Assembly: GCA_024709105.1 (NCBI GenBank)
Contig: JANJXJ010000056.1
Location: forward strand, 1-44,636
Length of the DNA stretch: 44,636 bases
Direction: 5' to 3'
Source: Lentimicrobium sp.
GTDB lineage: Bacteria; Bacteroidota; Bacteroidia; Bacteroidales; Lentimicrobiaceae
Position numbers and translations under genes: made by a program. This document shows positions 16,041-25,150 of this stretch, piece after piece; the stretch's first letter is position 1, and each line of letters opens with the position of its first letter. The notes beneath the pieces were generated by a model that had not been told where the DNA came from, did not search any database, and saw only the letters and a list, made by a program, of their open reading frames with translations.

Positions 16041-16064
16041 AAAAAAAGCCGGAATGACCGGCTT
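16041..16064 (-). terminator. Terminator after tRNA-His
   Basis: AAGCCGG-AATGA-CCGGCTT stem (7 bp, 16046-16064). Read leftward the stem is followed by a run of T, so it terminates the tRNA transcript. Confidence 0.8.
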
Positions 16065-16074
16065 AAAATTTTTG

Positions 16075-16149
16075 GGTGAATGATGGGATTCGAACCCACG
16101 ACCCTCAGAACCACAATCTGATGCTCTAACCTACTGAGCTACACTCACC
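16075..16149 (-). tRNA. tRNA-His (anticodon GTG)
   Basis: A complete cloverleaf on the minus strand: acceptor GTGAGTG/CATTCAC, D-arm GCTC, anticodon arm with loop TTGTGGT giving anticodon GTG, and T-arm GTGGG-TTCGAAT-CCCAT. The extra G at -1 opposite C73, the identity element of tRNA-His, is encoded. The 3' CCA is not encoded and must be added after transcription. Confidence 0.96.
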
Positions 16150-16245
16150 ATTTTAAAAAGTGGGGCAAAATTAATACTTTTTCTTTTCCATACAACCAAA
16201 ATGCTAAAGTTTTTTTTACTGATAGCAAAAAAGCCTTGTCTTTAT

Positions 16246-16253
16246 TACTTTTG
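16246..16253 (+). promoter_or_regulatory. -7 promoter element for the TIGR00266 gene
   Basis: TACTTTTG, a full consensus match, about 30 bp before the GTG start at 16283. Confidence 0.5.
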
Positions 16254-16282
16254 CATTTAAATAACCTAAAACTCCCGAAGCC

Positions 16283-17053
16283 GTGACAGACATTATAGAT
16301 TACAGAATTATTGGCGACGATATGCAGCTTGTCGAAATTGAGCTTGACCCTTCCGAAGGTGTTCGGGCAGAGGTCGGTGCCATGATGTTTATGGACGATG
16401 GTATTGAGATGCAGACTACTACAGGAGGAGGCCTGTTCAAAGGTTTTAAAAGAATGCTTACAGGCGATGGCTTTTTTATAACCACTTTTCTCAACAATTC
16501 ACACAGCAGAAAAAAGGTGGCATTTGCTGCGCCCTATCCGGGGAAAATCATTCCACTGGAACTCGGCCAGCTGGGCGGGGAGTTTATTTGTCAGAAAGAT
16601 TCATTTCTTTGCGCTGCCAGGGGTATTGACATAGATATTGCATTCACAAAAAAAATCGGGGCAGGCCTTTTTGGTGGAGAAGGGTTTATTTTGCAGCGCC
16701 TTACCGGAAACGGACTTGCTTTTGTTCAGGCCGGCGGTGCCATTGTAAAACGAGAGCTCAGTGCAGGTGAAGTGCTGAATGTTGACACTGGCTGTATTGT
16801 GGCGTTTCACCCTTCAGTTGATTACGACATAAAATTTGTCGGTGGCTTTACCAATGCCCTGTTTGGTGGTGAAGGCTTGTTTCTGGCCCGGCTCACCGGA
16901 CCTGGTACAGTATTCCTGCAAAGCCTGCCCTTTTCAAGACTGGCCGACAGAATCTCTGCAGCTACCCGAACCAACCGCGAAGAAGCCGGTGGCATAGGAG
17001 GCATTGGCGGTTCTATACTTGGAGGAATCCTGGGTGGAGATAAAAAATTCTGA
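16283..17053 (+). CDS. TIGR00266/AIM24 family protein
   Basis: A 256-residue protein of the AIM24 (DUF124, TIGR00266) family, a trimeric cytosolic beta-fold of unknown biochemical role. Visible hallmarks are EVGAMMFMDDGIEM, the repeated GLFGGEGFILQRLTG and ALFGGEGLFLARLTGPG blocks, and the Gly-rich C-terminal tail GGIGGIGGSILGGILGG. The start is GTG (TDIIDYRIIGDDMQLVEIEL follows), supported by the promoter 30 bp upstream. The permease gene begins 32 bp downstream on the same strand, so they may share a transcript. Confidence 0.9.
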   Translation: MTDIIDYRIIGDDMQLVEIELDPSEGVRAEVGAMMFMDDGIEMQTTTGGGLFKGFKRMLTGDGFFITTFLNNSHSRKKVAFAAPYPGKIIPLELGQLGGEFICQKDSFLCAARGIDIDIAFTKKIGAGLFGGEGFILQRLTGNGLAFVQAGGAIVKRELSAGEVLNVDTGCIVAFHPSVDYDIKFVGGFTNALFGGEGLFLARLTGPGTVFLQSLPFSRLADRISAATRTNREEAGGIGGIGGSILGGILGGDKKF

Positions 17054-17085
17054 AATTGAAGTCATACTAAACTCAGCCCTGCATA

Positions 17086-18306
17086 TTGTTTATTAAAATC
17101 AAAGGTTTCAGAGAAGGCTCACTCAACAGAAAAGCCTTGAAAAAATTTGCCTCCGACAAACTGGCAATGTCATCGGCTTTCCTTTTGATGATTATCGCAC
17201 TGATAAGCATGGCAGGTTATGTGATTACCCCCGACAAAACTCCATATTCCAACGAGCAACACCTCGAACTTGCCGCCAGAAAGCCAGGCTTCAGTGTTAC
17301 AATGCTCTGGATTGCCGAAAACAAAGTTACTGAAACTCAAAGCTGGATAAAAAGCTGGATTTCAGGAAAGGTTAACAATTACCGTAAAATTCCGGTTTCG
17401 GGGTGGCATTTCAGCAACGACAGCATAGTTGTTACAGCCTATGAGCCTGCTCCTGCTGCTTTGCCGCTGCAATATTCTTTTAGTATTTATGATGTTGTTT
17501 ACGCCCTTGCTGAAGATAATACACCCATCTCAATACAGCCAAAAACAGACTTGAATGGAACAGTAATCAGCAAAGATGTCAGCAAAATCAGAAAATATAT
17601 CGTAGATAATCATTTAAAAAAACAAACTTTCTGGCTGGGGACCGACAGGTTTGGCCGCGACATGTTAAGCCAGCTGGTAATTGGCGGAAGAGTAAGTCTT
17701 TCCGTTGGATTCATTTCAGTTTTGATTTCACTTATACTCGGCATTTTGCTGGGTTCGCTTTCCGGCTTCTTCAGAGGGTGGGTTGATCATTTGATAATTT
17801 GGTTTATCAATGTAATTTGGTCAATTCCAACTTTATTGCTCGTAATTGCCATCACGTTTGCCCTGGGAAAAGGTTTCTGGCAGGTTTTTATTGCGGTTGG
17901 GCTTACCATGTGGGTGGAAGTTGCACGTATTGTAAGGGGGCAAATTATGGGTCTTCGCGAGAAGGAATATGTTGAAGCAGCCAGGGCTATGGGATTCAAA
18001 AACATGAGAATTATCTTCAAACACATTCTTCCGAATGCACTGGGTCCGGTGATCGTTATTTCGGCAGCCAATTTTGCATCAGCCATTCTGATTGAAGCCG
18101 GATTGAGCTTTCTGGGTGTTGGGGTTCAGCCTCCCATGCCATCGTGGGGCACCATGATCAGAGAAAATTATTCATATATCATTCTCGACAATCCATGGCT
18201 GGCCATTCTACCAGGATTATGCATTATGATTGTTGTTTTGACTCTGATGATGACCGGAAATGGGCTAAGAGATGCCCTGGATGTAAAAAACCAGTCAACC
18301 GGGTAA
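17086..18306 (+). CDS. ABC transporter permease, DppC/OppC type, with enlarged periplasmic region
   Basis: A 406-residue inner-membrane subunit. After the first helix (about 27-47) comes a region of about 130 residues (50-180) that is absent or short in typical 290-310-residue DppC proteins. Then follows the standard module: WLGTDRFGRDMLSQ, five helices, and the EAA loop EYVEAARAMGFKNMRIIFKH (about 294-313), which contacts the ATPase. The C-terminal SFLGVGVQPP is also typical. The start is a TTG at 17086, or possibly an internal codon. No DppB, ATPase or binding-protein gene adjoins it, so the substrate (di- or oligopeptide) is inferred from the family only. Confidence 0.88.
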   Translation: MFIKIKGFREGSLNRKALKKFASDKLAMSSAFLLMIIALISMAGYVITPDKTPYSNEQHLELAARKPGFSVTMLWIAENKVTETQSWIKSWISGKVNNYRKIPVSGWHFSNDSIVVTAYEPAPAALPLQYSFSIYDVVYALAEDNTPISIQPKTDLNGTVISKDVSKIRKYIVDNHLKKQTFWLGTDRFGRDMLSQLVIGGRVSLSVGFISVLISLILGILLGSLSGFFRGWVDHLIIWFINVIWSIPTLLLVIAITFALGKGFWQVFIAVGLTMWVEVARIVRGQIMGLREKEYVEAARAMGFKNMRIIFKHILPNALGPVIVISAANFASAILIEAGLSFLGVGVQPPMPSWGTMIRENYSYIILDNPWLAILPGLCIMIVVLTLMMTGNGLRDALDVKNQSTG

Positions 18307-18327
18307 ATTAAATCTGAGAAGAAAAAA

Positions 18328-19824
18328 TTAATACTGCTGCTTGTATTCAAGGTTTCCGCAGCCAAATTTCTTGTTGAAGTTACGGCAATTCCCTCTGAAA
18401 AACTGCAATTTCACCATCACATAAAAGTCAAGGCCCGTAAAATCTTTCATCCCGAAAAAGCCGCCTAATTTATCGGTTCCTACTACTATCTTATGAAATC
18501 TTGCACTTAAACCCAACCTCGGATATTTGTAATTGTATATGATAAATGGCATTGCCAGTTCAAAATAATCTGTTTCAAACCTTGGTGTGATGGCCAGCTG
18601 AGATGGCCTTACGATAGTAGCATCATTCAGCACCAGGGGCTGCACGATGGCAAGATTGGCATAGAATTTTGATGTAATGCGATTATCAATCTGCAAACTT
18701 AATGCTGTCGGAAGTGCAATGCTAAAAGCAGAATTTCTCAGTAATTGCAGACTGTCGCCCGAAAATTCATAGCTGAGAGTTCTGAAAAGATCGTTTAATG
18801 AATTGTAATCATACCCCCTCACATTTTCCCAGCGTGCAGAGGCATCTTCCATTTCAATCCAAAGCGGATTCTTTTTATATTTTATCCTTCCTACATCAAG
18901 CAATGACAGGCCAACCCTGAAATAATACGGCTGATAAGGAATTTCGCAGTATGCTGAGTAAGCCTTGGTTGAATGCCCGCGAATCATTTTCTGATAAACA
19001 AACCCTACATCAATCCCAAAACCTTTTCCCGTAAAAAGCATATCGGGCAACAGAATATCATTATTGCCATAATTCACAGGCAGTGACACACCAAAACTTC
19101 CATTTACGTTGTAGGCTACTATAGTATCAGAATTGGGGATCATATAATCAACATTATCGCCATAACCATAGGCTCCGCCTGTAGAGAACAAACCTTTGAC
19201 TGTAATACCGGCAGCAAGAAATTCGCGGTTATACCGCATCAGAATTCTTGAATACGACCCCGATATCTCGGCAAATGCCATACTGCCTACTCTGAAATCA
19301 ACGTTGTTTATAAAATTGATACGCTGTTGCGGATAATAGTCCAGTCCTTCAATAGCAAATTTCGCAACATCAAAAGGCACTTTTTGAGCTGAGGCCAGAA
19401 CCCTGTAGGCAGTAGAGAGTCCAAAAGCCTGATTACCAGTAGCAAACATAGCTGAAGGCCCCATTACCCTAACCTGGGTAAAGAGTTGTTTCAGATCAGA
19501 ATTATAATAATCATAGTATTCCCTCTGATCTCCTGAAATTTCGTCCGTATGTTTGGGAAACTCCGGATTTCCGCTGAGAAACCTGCTGAATTTATATTCA
19601 TCCTTGGCCAGATAAACCGTGTTGTTGTCAACATTTACCTGTAATCCCAGAGTATTGATGTCGAGATACAACTTGGAGGTAAGCATGGTAGCCGGATTGA
19701 TTAAGCTACCGGTAATGCCGGCATAGTTGCTATGCACATAACCATGCATTTCCTGAGCGTTCCCTAAAACAGGAAGTAAAACAGCTATCCCCAGAATTCT
19801 TATTAAGTCCCTTATTTTCAGCAC
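18328..19824 (-). CDS. DUF5723-like outer-membrane barrel protein
   Basis: A 498-residue exported protein: signal peptide MLKIRDLIRILGIAVLLPVLGNAQ, then repeated amphipathic strands. It shows the N-terminal signature of Bacteroidota DUF5723 proteins (SNYAGITGSLINPATM) with later strands such as AFGLSTAYRV and FGIDVGFVYQK. It probably forms a large outer-membrane barrel resembling the FadL/PorV type, but no ligand is known. It converges on the permease gene with 21 bp between the stop codons. The C-terminus is Cys/Asn-rich (FRGNCRNFNKKFGCG), which is unusual for a barrel end. Confidence 0.75.
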   Translation of the reverse strand: MLKIRDLIRILGIAVLLPVLGNAQEMHGYVHSNYAGITGSLINPATMLTSKLYLDINTLGLQVNVDNNTVYLAKDEYKFSRFLSGNPEFPKHTDEISGDQREYYDYYNSDLKQLFTQVRVMGPSAMFATGNQAFGLSTAYRVLASAQKVPFDVAKFAIEGLDYYPQQRINFINNVDFRVGSMAFAEISGSYSRILMRYNREFLAAGITVKGLFSTGGAYGYGDNVDYMIPNSDTIVAYNVNGSFGVSLPVNYGNNDILLPDMLFTGKGFGIDVGFVYQKMIRGHSTKAYSAYCEIPYQPYYFRVGLSLLDVGRIKYKKNPLWIEMEDASARWENVRGYDYNSLNDLFRTLSYEFSGDSLQLLRNSAFSIALPTALSLQIDNRITSKFYANLAIVQPLVLNDATIVRPSQLAITPRFETDYFELAMPFIIYNYKYPRLGLSARFHKIVVGTDKLGGFFGMKDFTGLDFYVMVKLQFFRGNCRNFNKKFGCGNLEYKQQY

Positions 19825-20225
19825 GTGAGCTTTAACAGTTAGTCATGCCTCCCCAAATACAGGCAGTGTTTGAAAAAAAAATGAGTTGCCAAAGGTAAAA
19901 CTTTTCAGCCAACTTTAAAAAGTTAAAAATTTTACCTGGTTTATTTCCCTGAACAATTTCATAACGATGGTTAACCAATATTATTACTTTAACATACATT
20001 TATCTATCTATTCATAATATTTCATAACTTAACAGTACAGCTATTCCCTGATCTCATTTTTTTTGTAATATTGCATGTTGGTTCTAAACAATACAGGCTG
20101 ACAATAACTTAATATTCTCTGAACCTGTTTTCTTTATACCATCAGGGGAAAAGGGTATTTGCTGAAAAACATCAGCATGCCACATTGGGAATTTTAAAAA
20201 GTAAAAACAAACAAAATATATCTGC
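19825..20225. other. 401-bp divergent intergenic region
   Basis: AT-rich spacer between the leftward DUF5723-like gene and the rightward membrane protein. It holds a full -7 element on the minus strand (TACCTTTG, 19890-19897) for the DUF5723-like gene. On the plus strand there is a weak 7/8 match TAATATTG at 20066-20073, and a small GCTGA/TCAGC hairpin near 20160-20175. No open frame with protein-like composition was seen. Confidence 0.5.
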
Positions 20226-21038
20226 ATGAAAAAGTACAATGTTGTTTTGTGGATAGCAGCTGTGATAATTACACTTGCATCTGCAATATATCAAAGGTCA
20301 ACAGGCCCTACCTACCCGGTTTCCGGAAAAGCAGAATTAGGTGGAAATACCATCAAATATAAACTTATTCGCACCTATGGCGGGCCCGATAATGCTGAAA
20401 TCAGTATTAAAGAACCCACAGGTAAAATAAGCGGCACCATGAGATTCAAAAGATTTAAGAGCTTTGACGAATGGTCCGAAGTGAGTATGGTAAACATGGG
20501 CGGAAAAATTGTTGCTTATATTCCCCATCAGCCTCCTGCAGGTAAAGTTGAGTATCAGATAACGTTGACAGACGGGATAAATTCGGTACAGCTTACTGAA
20601 GAACCGATTATTATTCGTTTTAAAGGCCATGTACCTGCAGCAGCCTTGATTCCACATATTATCCTTATGTTTCTGGCCATGCTTTTTGCAACCCGCACTG
20701 GCATTGAAGCTATTATAAAAGGTGATCGCACACTCTCTCTGTCAATATACACAACTGTTTTCCTGTTAATAGGAGGTCTAATCTTAGGCCCGATAGTTCA
20801 GAAATACGCTTTTGGAGCCTACTGGACAGGTTGGCCTCTTGGCACTGACCTTACTGACAACAAAACCGCAGTTGCATTTCTAGCCTGGGTATTGGCTATA
20901 TATATGCTTTGGAAAAACCGCGAAAAAAGAGGATGGGCGCTGGCTGCCGCTATTATTTTACTGCTGATTTATCTGATTCCCCACAGTATGATGGGATCTG
21001 AGATTGACCACACCATTCAGCCGCCTCCAGGTAATTAA
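20226..21038 (+). CDS. Multi-pass membrane protein with periplasmic beta domain, unknown function
   Basis: A 270-residue protein. An N-terminal membrane helix (about 5-21) is followed by an extracytoplasmic, beta-rich, Ig-like segment (about 28-132; for example KVEYQITLTDGINSVQL). Three or more helices come next (about 137-156, 170-190, 214-228, 236-252), with a conserved-looking loop FGAYWTGWPLGTDLTDNKT. I know similar uncharacterised proteins in Bacteroidota but cannot name a function. It ends 3 bp before the rhomboid start, so the two are cotranscribed. Confidence 0.7.
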   Translation: MKKYNVVLWIAAVIITLASAIYQRSTGPTYPVSGKAELGGNTIKYKLIRTYGGPDNAEISIKEPTGKISGTMRFKRFKSFDEWSEVSMVNMGGKIVAYIPHQPPAGKVEYQITLTDGINSVQLTEEPIIIRFKGHVPAAALIPHIILMFLAMLFATRTGIEAIIKGDRTLSLSIYTTVFLLIGGLILGPIVQKYAFGAYWTGWPLGTDLTDNKTAVAFLAWVLAIYMLWKNREKRGWALAAAIILLLIYLIPHSMMGSEIDHTIQPPPGN

Positions 21039-21041
21039 GTT

Positions 21042-21665
21042 ATGATTACCATTATTATAATTGCCATAACTTCGGTGGTTTCCATTCTGGCATTTAGTAA
21101 TCGCGAACTTCAGGGAAAATTGTTGTTCAGCCCGATTATGATTGCAGAACACCGGCAGGGATATCGTTTCCTCACTCATGCGTTGGTTCATGCCGATTGG
21201 ATGCACCTGATAATAAACATGTTTGTGCTGCTTTCGTTTGGCAGGGCTGTTGAAGAATTCTTTTCATATTTTTTCGCTGCAAAAGGCTGGTACTTCTATA
21301 TTCTGCTGTACATCGGAGGAATACTGATTTCTTCAACACCTTCTTACGTTCAGCACAAGGACAACAAATTTTACCATGCTGTAGGAGCCTCCGGTGCGGT
21401 TTCGGCCGCAGTTTTTGCCAGCATCCTAATCAGCCCCTTATCAGGAATTAGATTTATTTTTATTCCATTTGATATTCCGGCGTTCATTTTTGGAATATTA
21501 TACCTGATTTACTCAGCCTATATGGCTAAGAAAGGCAACGACAATATCGGACACGACGCTCACTTCTGGGGTGCTGTGTTCGGGTTTGTCTTTACCATAA
21601 TACTAAAACCAGCTTTGTTTATGGCTTTTGTTCAGCAAATTCTTTCATTTGCTGGAATTGCCTAG
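21042..21665 (+). CDS. Rhomboid family intramembrane serine protease
   Basis: A 207-residue polytopic membrane protease that cuts transmembrane segments of other proteins. The nucleophile is S117 in VGASGAVSA (GxSG), the catalytic histidine is H174 in HDAHFWGAVFG, and the oxyanion-region motif HADWMHLIINM (about 50-60) is present. Six membrane helices fit the basic rhomboid core. It follows the 270-residue membrane protein at 3 bp, which makes that protein a possible substrate or partner (inference). Its 3' end overlaps yqgE by 4 bp. Confidence 0.92.
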   Translation: MITIIIIAITSVVSILAFSNRELQGKLLFSPIMIAEHRQGYRFLTHALVHADWMHLIINMFVLLSFGRAVEEFFSYFFAAKGWYFYILLYIGGILISSTPSYVQHKDNKFYHAVGASGAVSAAVFASILISPLSGIRFIFIPFDIPAFIFGILYLIYSAYMAKKGNDNIGHDAHFWGAVFGFVFTIILKPALFMAFVQQILSFAGIA

Positions 21666-22225
21666 TTCATGATGGGATCCGGCGGGTAATTTACCCAAAG
21701 TTTAAACTCTTTTCCAAGCTTCTTCAGCATCTGGCTCCAGAGATCGCGTGTATCAGGAGCTATTACCTGATTGCGGTTGGTAAGCGACACTACCCATGAT
21801 TTCTCTTCCAGCTCTTTATCCAGTTGTTTGGCTGACCAGCCGGAATATCCAACAAAAAACCTGACCTCATCAGGACGAATTCCGCCGCTTTTCACCAACT
21901 CTCTTACAGATTCTATATTTCCACCCCAATAAAGACCATCCATAATTTCTGAGCCATCTTCAATCAAATCGGGGCGGGTATGAATAAAAAACAAACTGTC
22001 GGTTTTAACCGGGCCTCCCAGAAATACAGGCGCATCGAAACCTGCAAATTCGGCGGCAATATCGCTTAGCTTTACATCAACAGGCTTATTGATAATTAAA
22101 CCAAAAGAGCCTTCTTCGCTGTGATCTGCAAGCAGCACAACCGATTTCTTGAAATAAAAATCCTGCAAAAATGGCACAGATATCAATATTCTGCCTGCCA
22201 GTGGTTTAATATTCAGAGGTTCCAT
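21662..22225 (-). CDS. YqgE/AlgH family protein (DUF179)
   Basis: A 187-residue soluble protein. It shows the family hallmarks GRILISVPFLQDFYFKKSVV at the N-terminus, GSFGLIINKP, FLGGPVKTD, and FFVGYSGWSAKQLDKELEE. Bacteria usually have one copy; the biochemical role is unknown, although it is often linked to transcription regulation by old AlgH work. Its 3' end overlaps the convergent rhomboid gene by 4 bp. Confidence 0.94.
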   Translation of the reverse strand: MEPLNIKPLAGRILISVPFLQDFYFKKSVVLLADHSEEGSFGLIINKPVDVKLSDIAAEFAGFDAPVFLGGPVKTDSLFFIHTRPDLIEDGSEIMDGLYWGGNIESVRELVKSGGIRPDEVRFFVGYSGWSAKQLDKELEEKSWVVSLTNRNQVIAPDTRDLWSQMLKKLGKEFKLWVNYPPDPIMN

Positions 22226-22349
22226 AGTTCAGATAGTTTTGCAAAGTTTTTTGTCTCCAAAATCAATTGCATAAATATAACAATAAACACTGCCCGAAAC
22301 AAACTTTAACCTAATTTTTTACAAACATCATAATGTCAGCAGGTATTGC

Positions 22350-22357
22350 TATTTTTG
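22350..22357 (+). promoter_or_regulatory. -7 promoter element for the murL-murD2 operon
   Basis: TATTTTTG, a full TAnnTTTG match, 43 bp before the murL ATG. No good -33 box was found. Confidence 0.5.
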
Positions 22358-22400
22358 CCACTAACTGTCAGGCATCAATTTTTATACCATCAAACACACG

Positions 22401-23771
22401 ATGCAAAGAAAACAATCGGCTCATTTTGAGGAGTTAAGAAGAAAATACCCTGTTTTTCTTTACGAGAACTTTAGTTCAGAATTTAATGAAACAGGGTTAA
22501 AAATAAGTTTTGATTTTAACATCCCGGGATTGATGCGCTTTGCCCCTTCGGCAATTTTTCATTTTGGAAACAGAAAAGAGCATTACATCAACAATTATAT
22601 TAACAACAAAGGGCTTGCAGATCTTATAATTTTCCACATTGGAATGATTGAAATGGTTAGCTACTGGAAATCGGTATGTTCTCCGGAAATCAGCATTAAC
22701 AACCATTATATTAATCCGGAACAGGCAAACTGGTGGAGCAAGTTGTATTACCACGGACTTGGTGAATTCCTGTTCCTGAACTCTATTCAAATTGAAGAAA
22801 ATAATTTTGTTGGGTTCCGCTCTCAGGGTAATCCTTCCTCTCCTATACACTGGAAAGGAAACGAAGAAGCATTTATTGTTCCGGTTGGCGGTGGAAAGGA
22901 TTCAGCAGTTAGTCTGCAGCTACTAATGAATGCAGGCAAGCAGGTTACACCTCTCATTATTAATCCGAGAGGTGCCACCATTGATACTGTTGATGCTGCA
23001 GGTATAGATATAAATGAAACTATTACTATTACAAGAACCCTTGACAAGGGAATACTTCAATTGAATGAACAGGGATTTTTAAACGGCCATACCCCATTCT
23101 CTGCCATGCTGGCTTTTTATACCCTGCTGGCTGCATTGCTCAACGGGAATAAAAACATTGCCCTTTCCAATGAAGACAGTGCAAATGAGCCAACCATACC
23201 GGGCACTCAAATTAATCATCAATACTCAAAATCACTCACTTTCGAAAATGATTTCAGAGCGTATTACACCAAATACATCTCTGGAGACTTTAACTATTTC
23301 AGTTTTTTAAGGCCGCTTTCAGAACTTCAGATTATCTCCGTTTTTTCGAAACTTACAAAGTTTCACAATGTTTTCAGAAGTTGCAATGCCGGAAGCAAAA
23401 CCAATGAATGGTGCGGCAAATGCCCGAAATGTCTTTTCACTCACATCATGCTTTCCGCCTTTACAAGCATTGAATACGCCAACTCAATTATTGGAGCAGA
23501 CATGCTTAACAACCCTGAAATGAAAAAGCCTTTTGATGAGTTATGCGGGATAGCCGATATAAAACCCTTTGAATGTGTAGGAACTATTGATGATGTGAAT
23601 GCAGCTCTAAGTATGATTCTGACTAAGGAAGCAAATACGAATCCGGTTCTGCTGGAGCATTATAAACAGAAAATAAAACAATATCCGGTTGATATGTCAC
23701 TTAATGAACTTAGCCAGAACCACAATCTCACGAGTGATTTGGCGATCATCTTAAAAGAAGCTCTTTCATGA
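22401..23771 (+). CDS. murL: Probable UDP-MurNAc-L-Ala-L-Glu epimerase MurL
   Basis: A 456-residue PP-loop ATPase-like protein. The nucleotide motif GGGKDS is at 163-168 (VPVGGGKDSAV), SNEDSANEPT follows at about 256-265, and a C-terminal cysteine cluster is visible (C328, then C338-GK-C341-PK-C344). This matches MurL, known from Xanthomonas, which uses ATP to epimerise the L-Glu of UDP-MurNAc-L-Ala-L-Glu to D-Glu. The stop codon overlaps the ATG of a MurD-like ligase, the partner expected for this route. The best alternative is an unrelated PP-loop protein; the gene pairing argues against it. Confidence 0.85.
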   Translation: MQRKQSAHFEELRRKYPVFLYENFSSEFNETGLKISFDFNIPGLMRFAPSAIFHFGNRKEHYINNYINNKGLADLIIFHIGMIEMVSYWKSVCSPEISINNHYINPEQANWWSKLYYHGLGEFLFLNSIQIEENNFVGFRSQGNPSSPIHWKGNEEAFIVPVGGGKDSAVSLQLLMNAGKQVTPLIINPRGATIDTVDAAGIDINETITITRTLDKGILQLNEQGFLNGHTPFSAMLAFYTLLAALLNGNKNIALSNEDSANEPTIPGTQINHQYSKSLTFENDFRAYYTKYISGDFNYFSFLRPLSELQIISVFSKLTKFHNVFRSCNAGSKTNEWCGKCPKCLFTHIMLSAFTSIEYANSIIGADMLNNPEMKKPFDELCGIADIKPFECVGTIDDVNAALSMILTKEANTNPVLLEHYKQKIKQYPVDMSLNELSQNHNLTSDLAIILKEALS

Positions 23772-25150
23772 AGAATCTGCTGCAACAATTGTTAAAAGAC
23801 AAAAAAGTACTGATTCTTGGCTACGGAAGAGAAGGCAAGTCAACATTCAGACTACTTCGCAGCTATTTCCCTGATGTTCAGCTTTCTGTTTCAGATTCCA
23901 ATCAAAGGCTGGCAGAGGAAAACGAAGAATTACGCGCGGAGAACATCACTGTTTTTTCAGGACAGGATTATCTGAAAAACATCAACCATTTTGACCTGAT
24001 TATTAAATCTCCCGGAATCTCTCTGTATAAATTGGGTATTGATATTTCACCTGAAAAAATCACTTCGCAAACAGATATTTTTCTTCAGGCGTATGCATCT
24101 CAAATCTGCGGAATTACCGGAACCAAAGGAAAAAGTACTACATCGTCATTGTTGCATCACATCACTTCCTGTTACAGCAGCAATACATTATTTGCCGGCA
24201 ATATCGGAATACCACTATTTGACCTTACAAGTAAAATTGACCACGGCACCAGAATTATCTGCGAATTGTCATCCCACCAACTTGAGCATATTTCCGTGGC
24301 ACCGCATATAGGCGTACTGCTTAATATTTTCCAGGAACACCTTGACCACTATTCTTCATACAAAGCATATCAGCTCTCCAAGCTAAAAATAGGGCAAAAA
24401 CAAGCAAATGACGATTACTTTTTAACCTCAGCAAACGATACTGTAATAAATTCTCTCCTGAAAGAATACACTTTACCGTCACAAGTTCTTCCTGCAACTT
24501 TAAGTGAATTAACAGGCATAGGCGCAGGATTAGTCAATGACTACTATACACTAAAAACCCAAAAAAACAGCTACCGGTTATTCCCTGCCAAACTAGAAAT
24601 TTCACTCCATGGGAAGCACAACCGGCTCAACGCAATAATTGCAGCATCATCAGCAGCACTTTCAGGGATTCCGGAGGAAGCTATCATTGAAGGTTTGCAA
24701 TCATTTAAACCTTTGAGACACAGAATAGAATTTGCCGGAGTTTTTAATAACAAAAAATTCTATAACGATTCCATTTCAACCATACCTGAAGCAACCCTGG
24801 CCGCCATTGATACTCTGCAACCAGTTCATACACTGATTCTCGGAGGTTTTGATCGCGGAATAGAATATTCAGCATTTATTAATCAAATCAGCAAATCCAG
24901 CATCCGGTACATTGTTTTTACAGGCCCTGCCGGTGAACGTATGTTTCGGATATTGAAGTCTGTAAATCATACTGGTGCACCATTCTATGAAATGGCACCG
25001 GATTTTGAAACAGCAGTTCTGCAAGCAATAAAGAACACGCCCAAAGGAGAAAAATGCCTGCTGTCTCCTGCCGCAAGCAGCTACGACAGGTTTAATAATT
25101 TTGAAGAAAGAGGAGATTTTTTCTGTGAACTGGTAAGTAAACAAAAATAA
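23768..25150 (+). CDS. murD2: MurD-family ligase, probable MurD2 (UDP-MurNAc-L-Ala:L-Glu ligase)
   Basis: A 460-residue cytosolic Mur ligase: N-terminal UDP-binding domain (LILGYGREGKST), ATP site GTKGKSTTS from 118, the segment ELSSHQLEH, HGKHNRLNAIIA (about 281-292), and the C-terminal domain with SPAASSYDRFNNFEERG. Canonical MurD carries NDSKATN in the region that handles D-glutamate. Here it reads N333-DSISTIPEAT, clearly different. With the upstream MurL and a 4-bp ATGA overlap, this indicates MurD2, which adds L-Glu to UDP-MurNAc-L-Ala before epimerisation. It lies alone, outside any mur/fts division cluster. If wrong, it would be an ordinary murD. Confidence 0.82.
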   Translation: MKNLLQQLLKDKKVLILGYGREGKSTFRLLRSYFPDVQLSVSDSNQRLAEENEELRAENITVFSGQDYLKNINHFDLIIKSPGISLYKLGIDISPEKITSQTDIFLQAYASQICGITGTKGKSTTSSLLHHITSCYSSNTLFAGNIGIPLFDLTSKIDHGTRIICELSSHQLEHISVAPHIGVLLNIFQEHLDHYSSYKAYQLSKLKIGQKQANDDYFLTSANDTVINSLLKEYTLPSQVLPATLSELTGIGAGLVNDYYTLKTQKNSYRLFPAKLEISLHGKHNRLNAIIAASSAALSGIPEEAIIEGLQSFKPLRHRIEFAGVFNNKKFYNDSISTIPEATLAAIDTLQPVHTLILGGFDRGIEYSAFINQISKSSIRYIVFTGPAGERMFRILKSVNHTGAPFYEMAPDFETAVLQAIKNTPKGEKCLLSPAASSYDRFNNFEERGDFFCELVSKQK

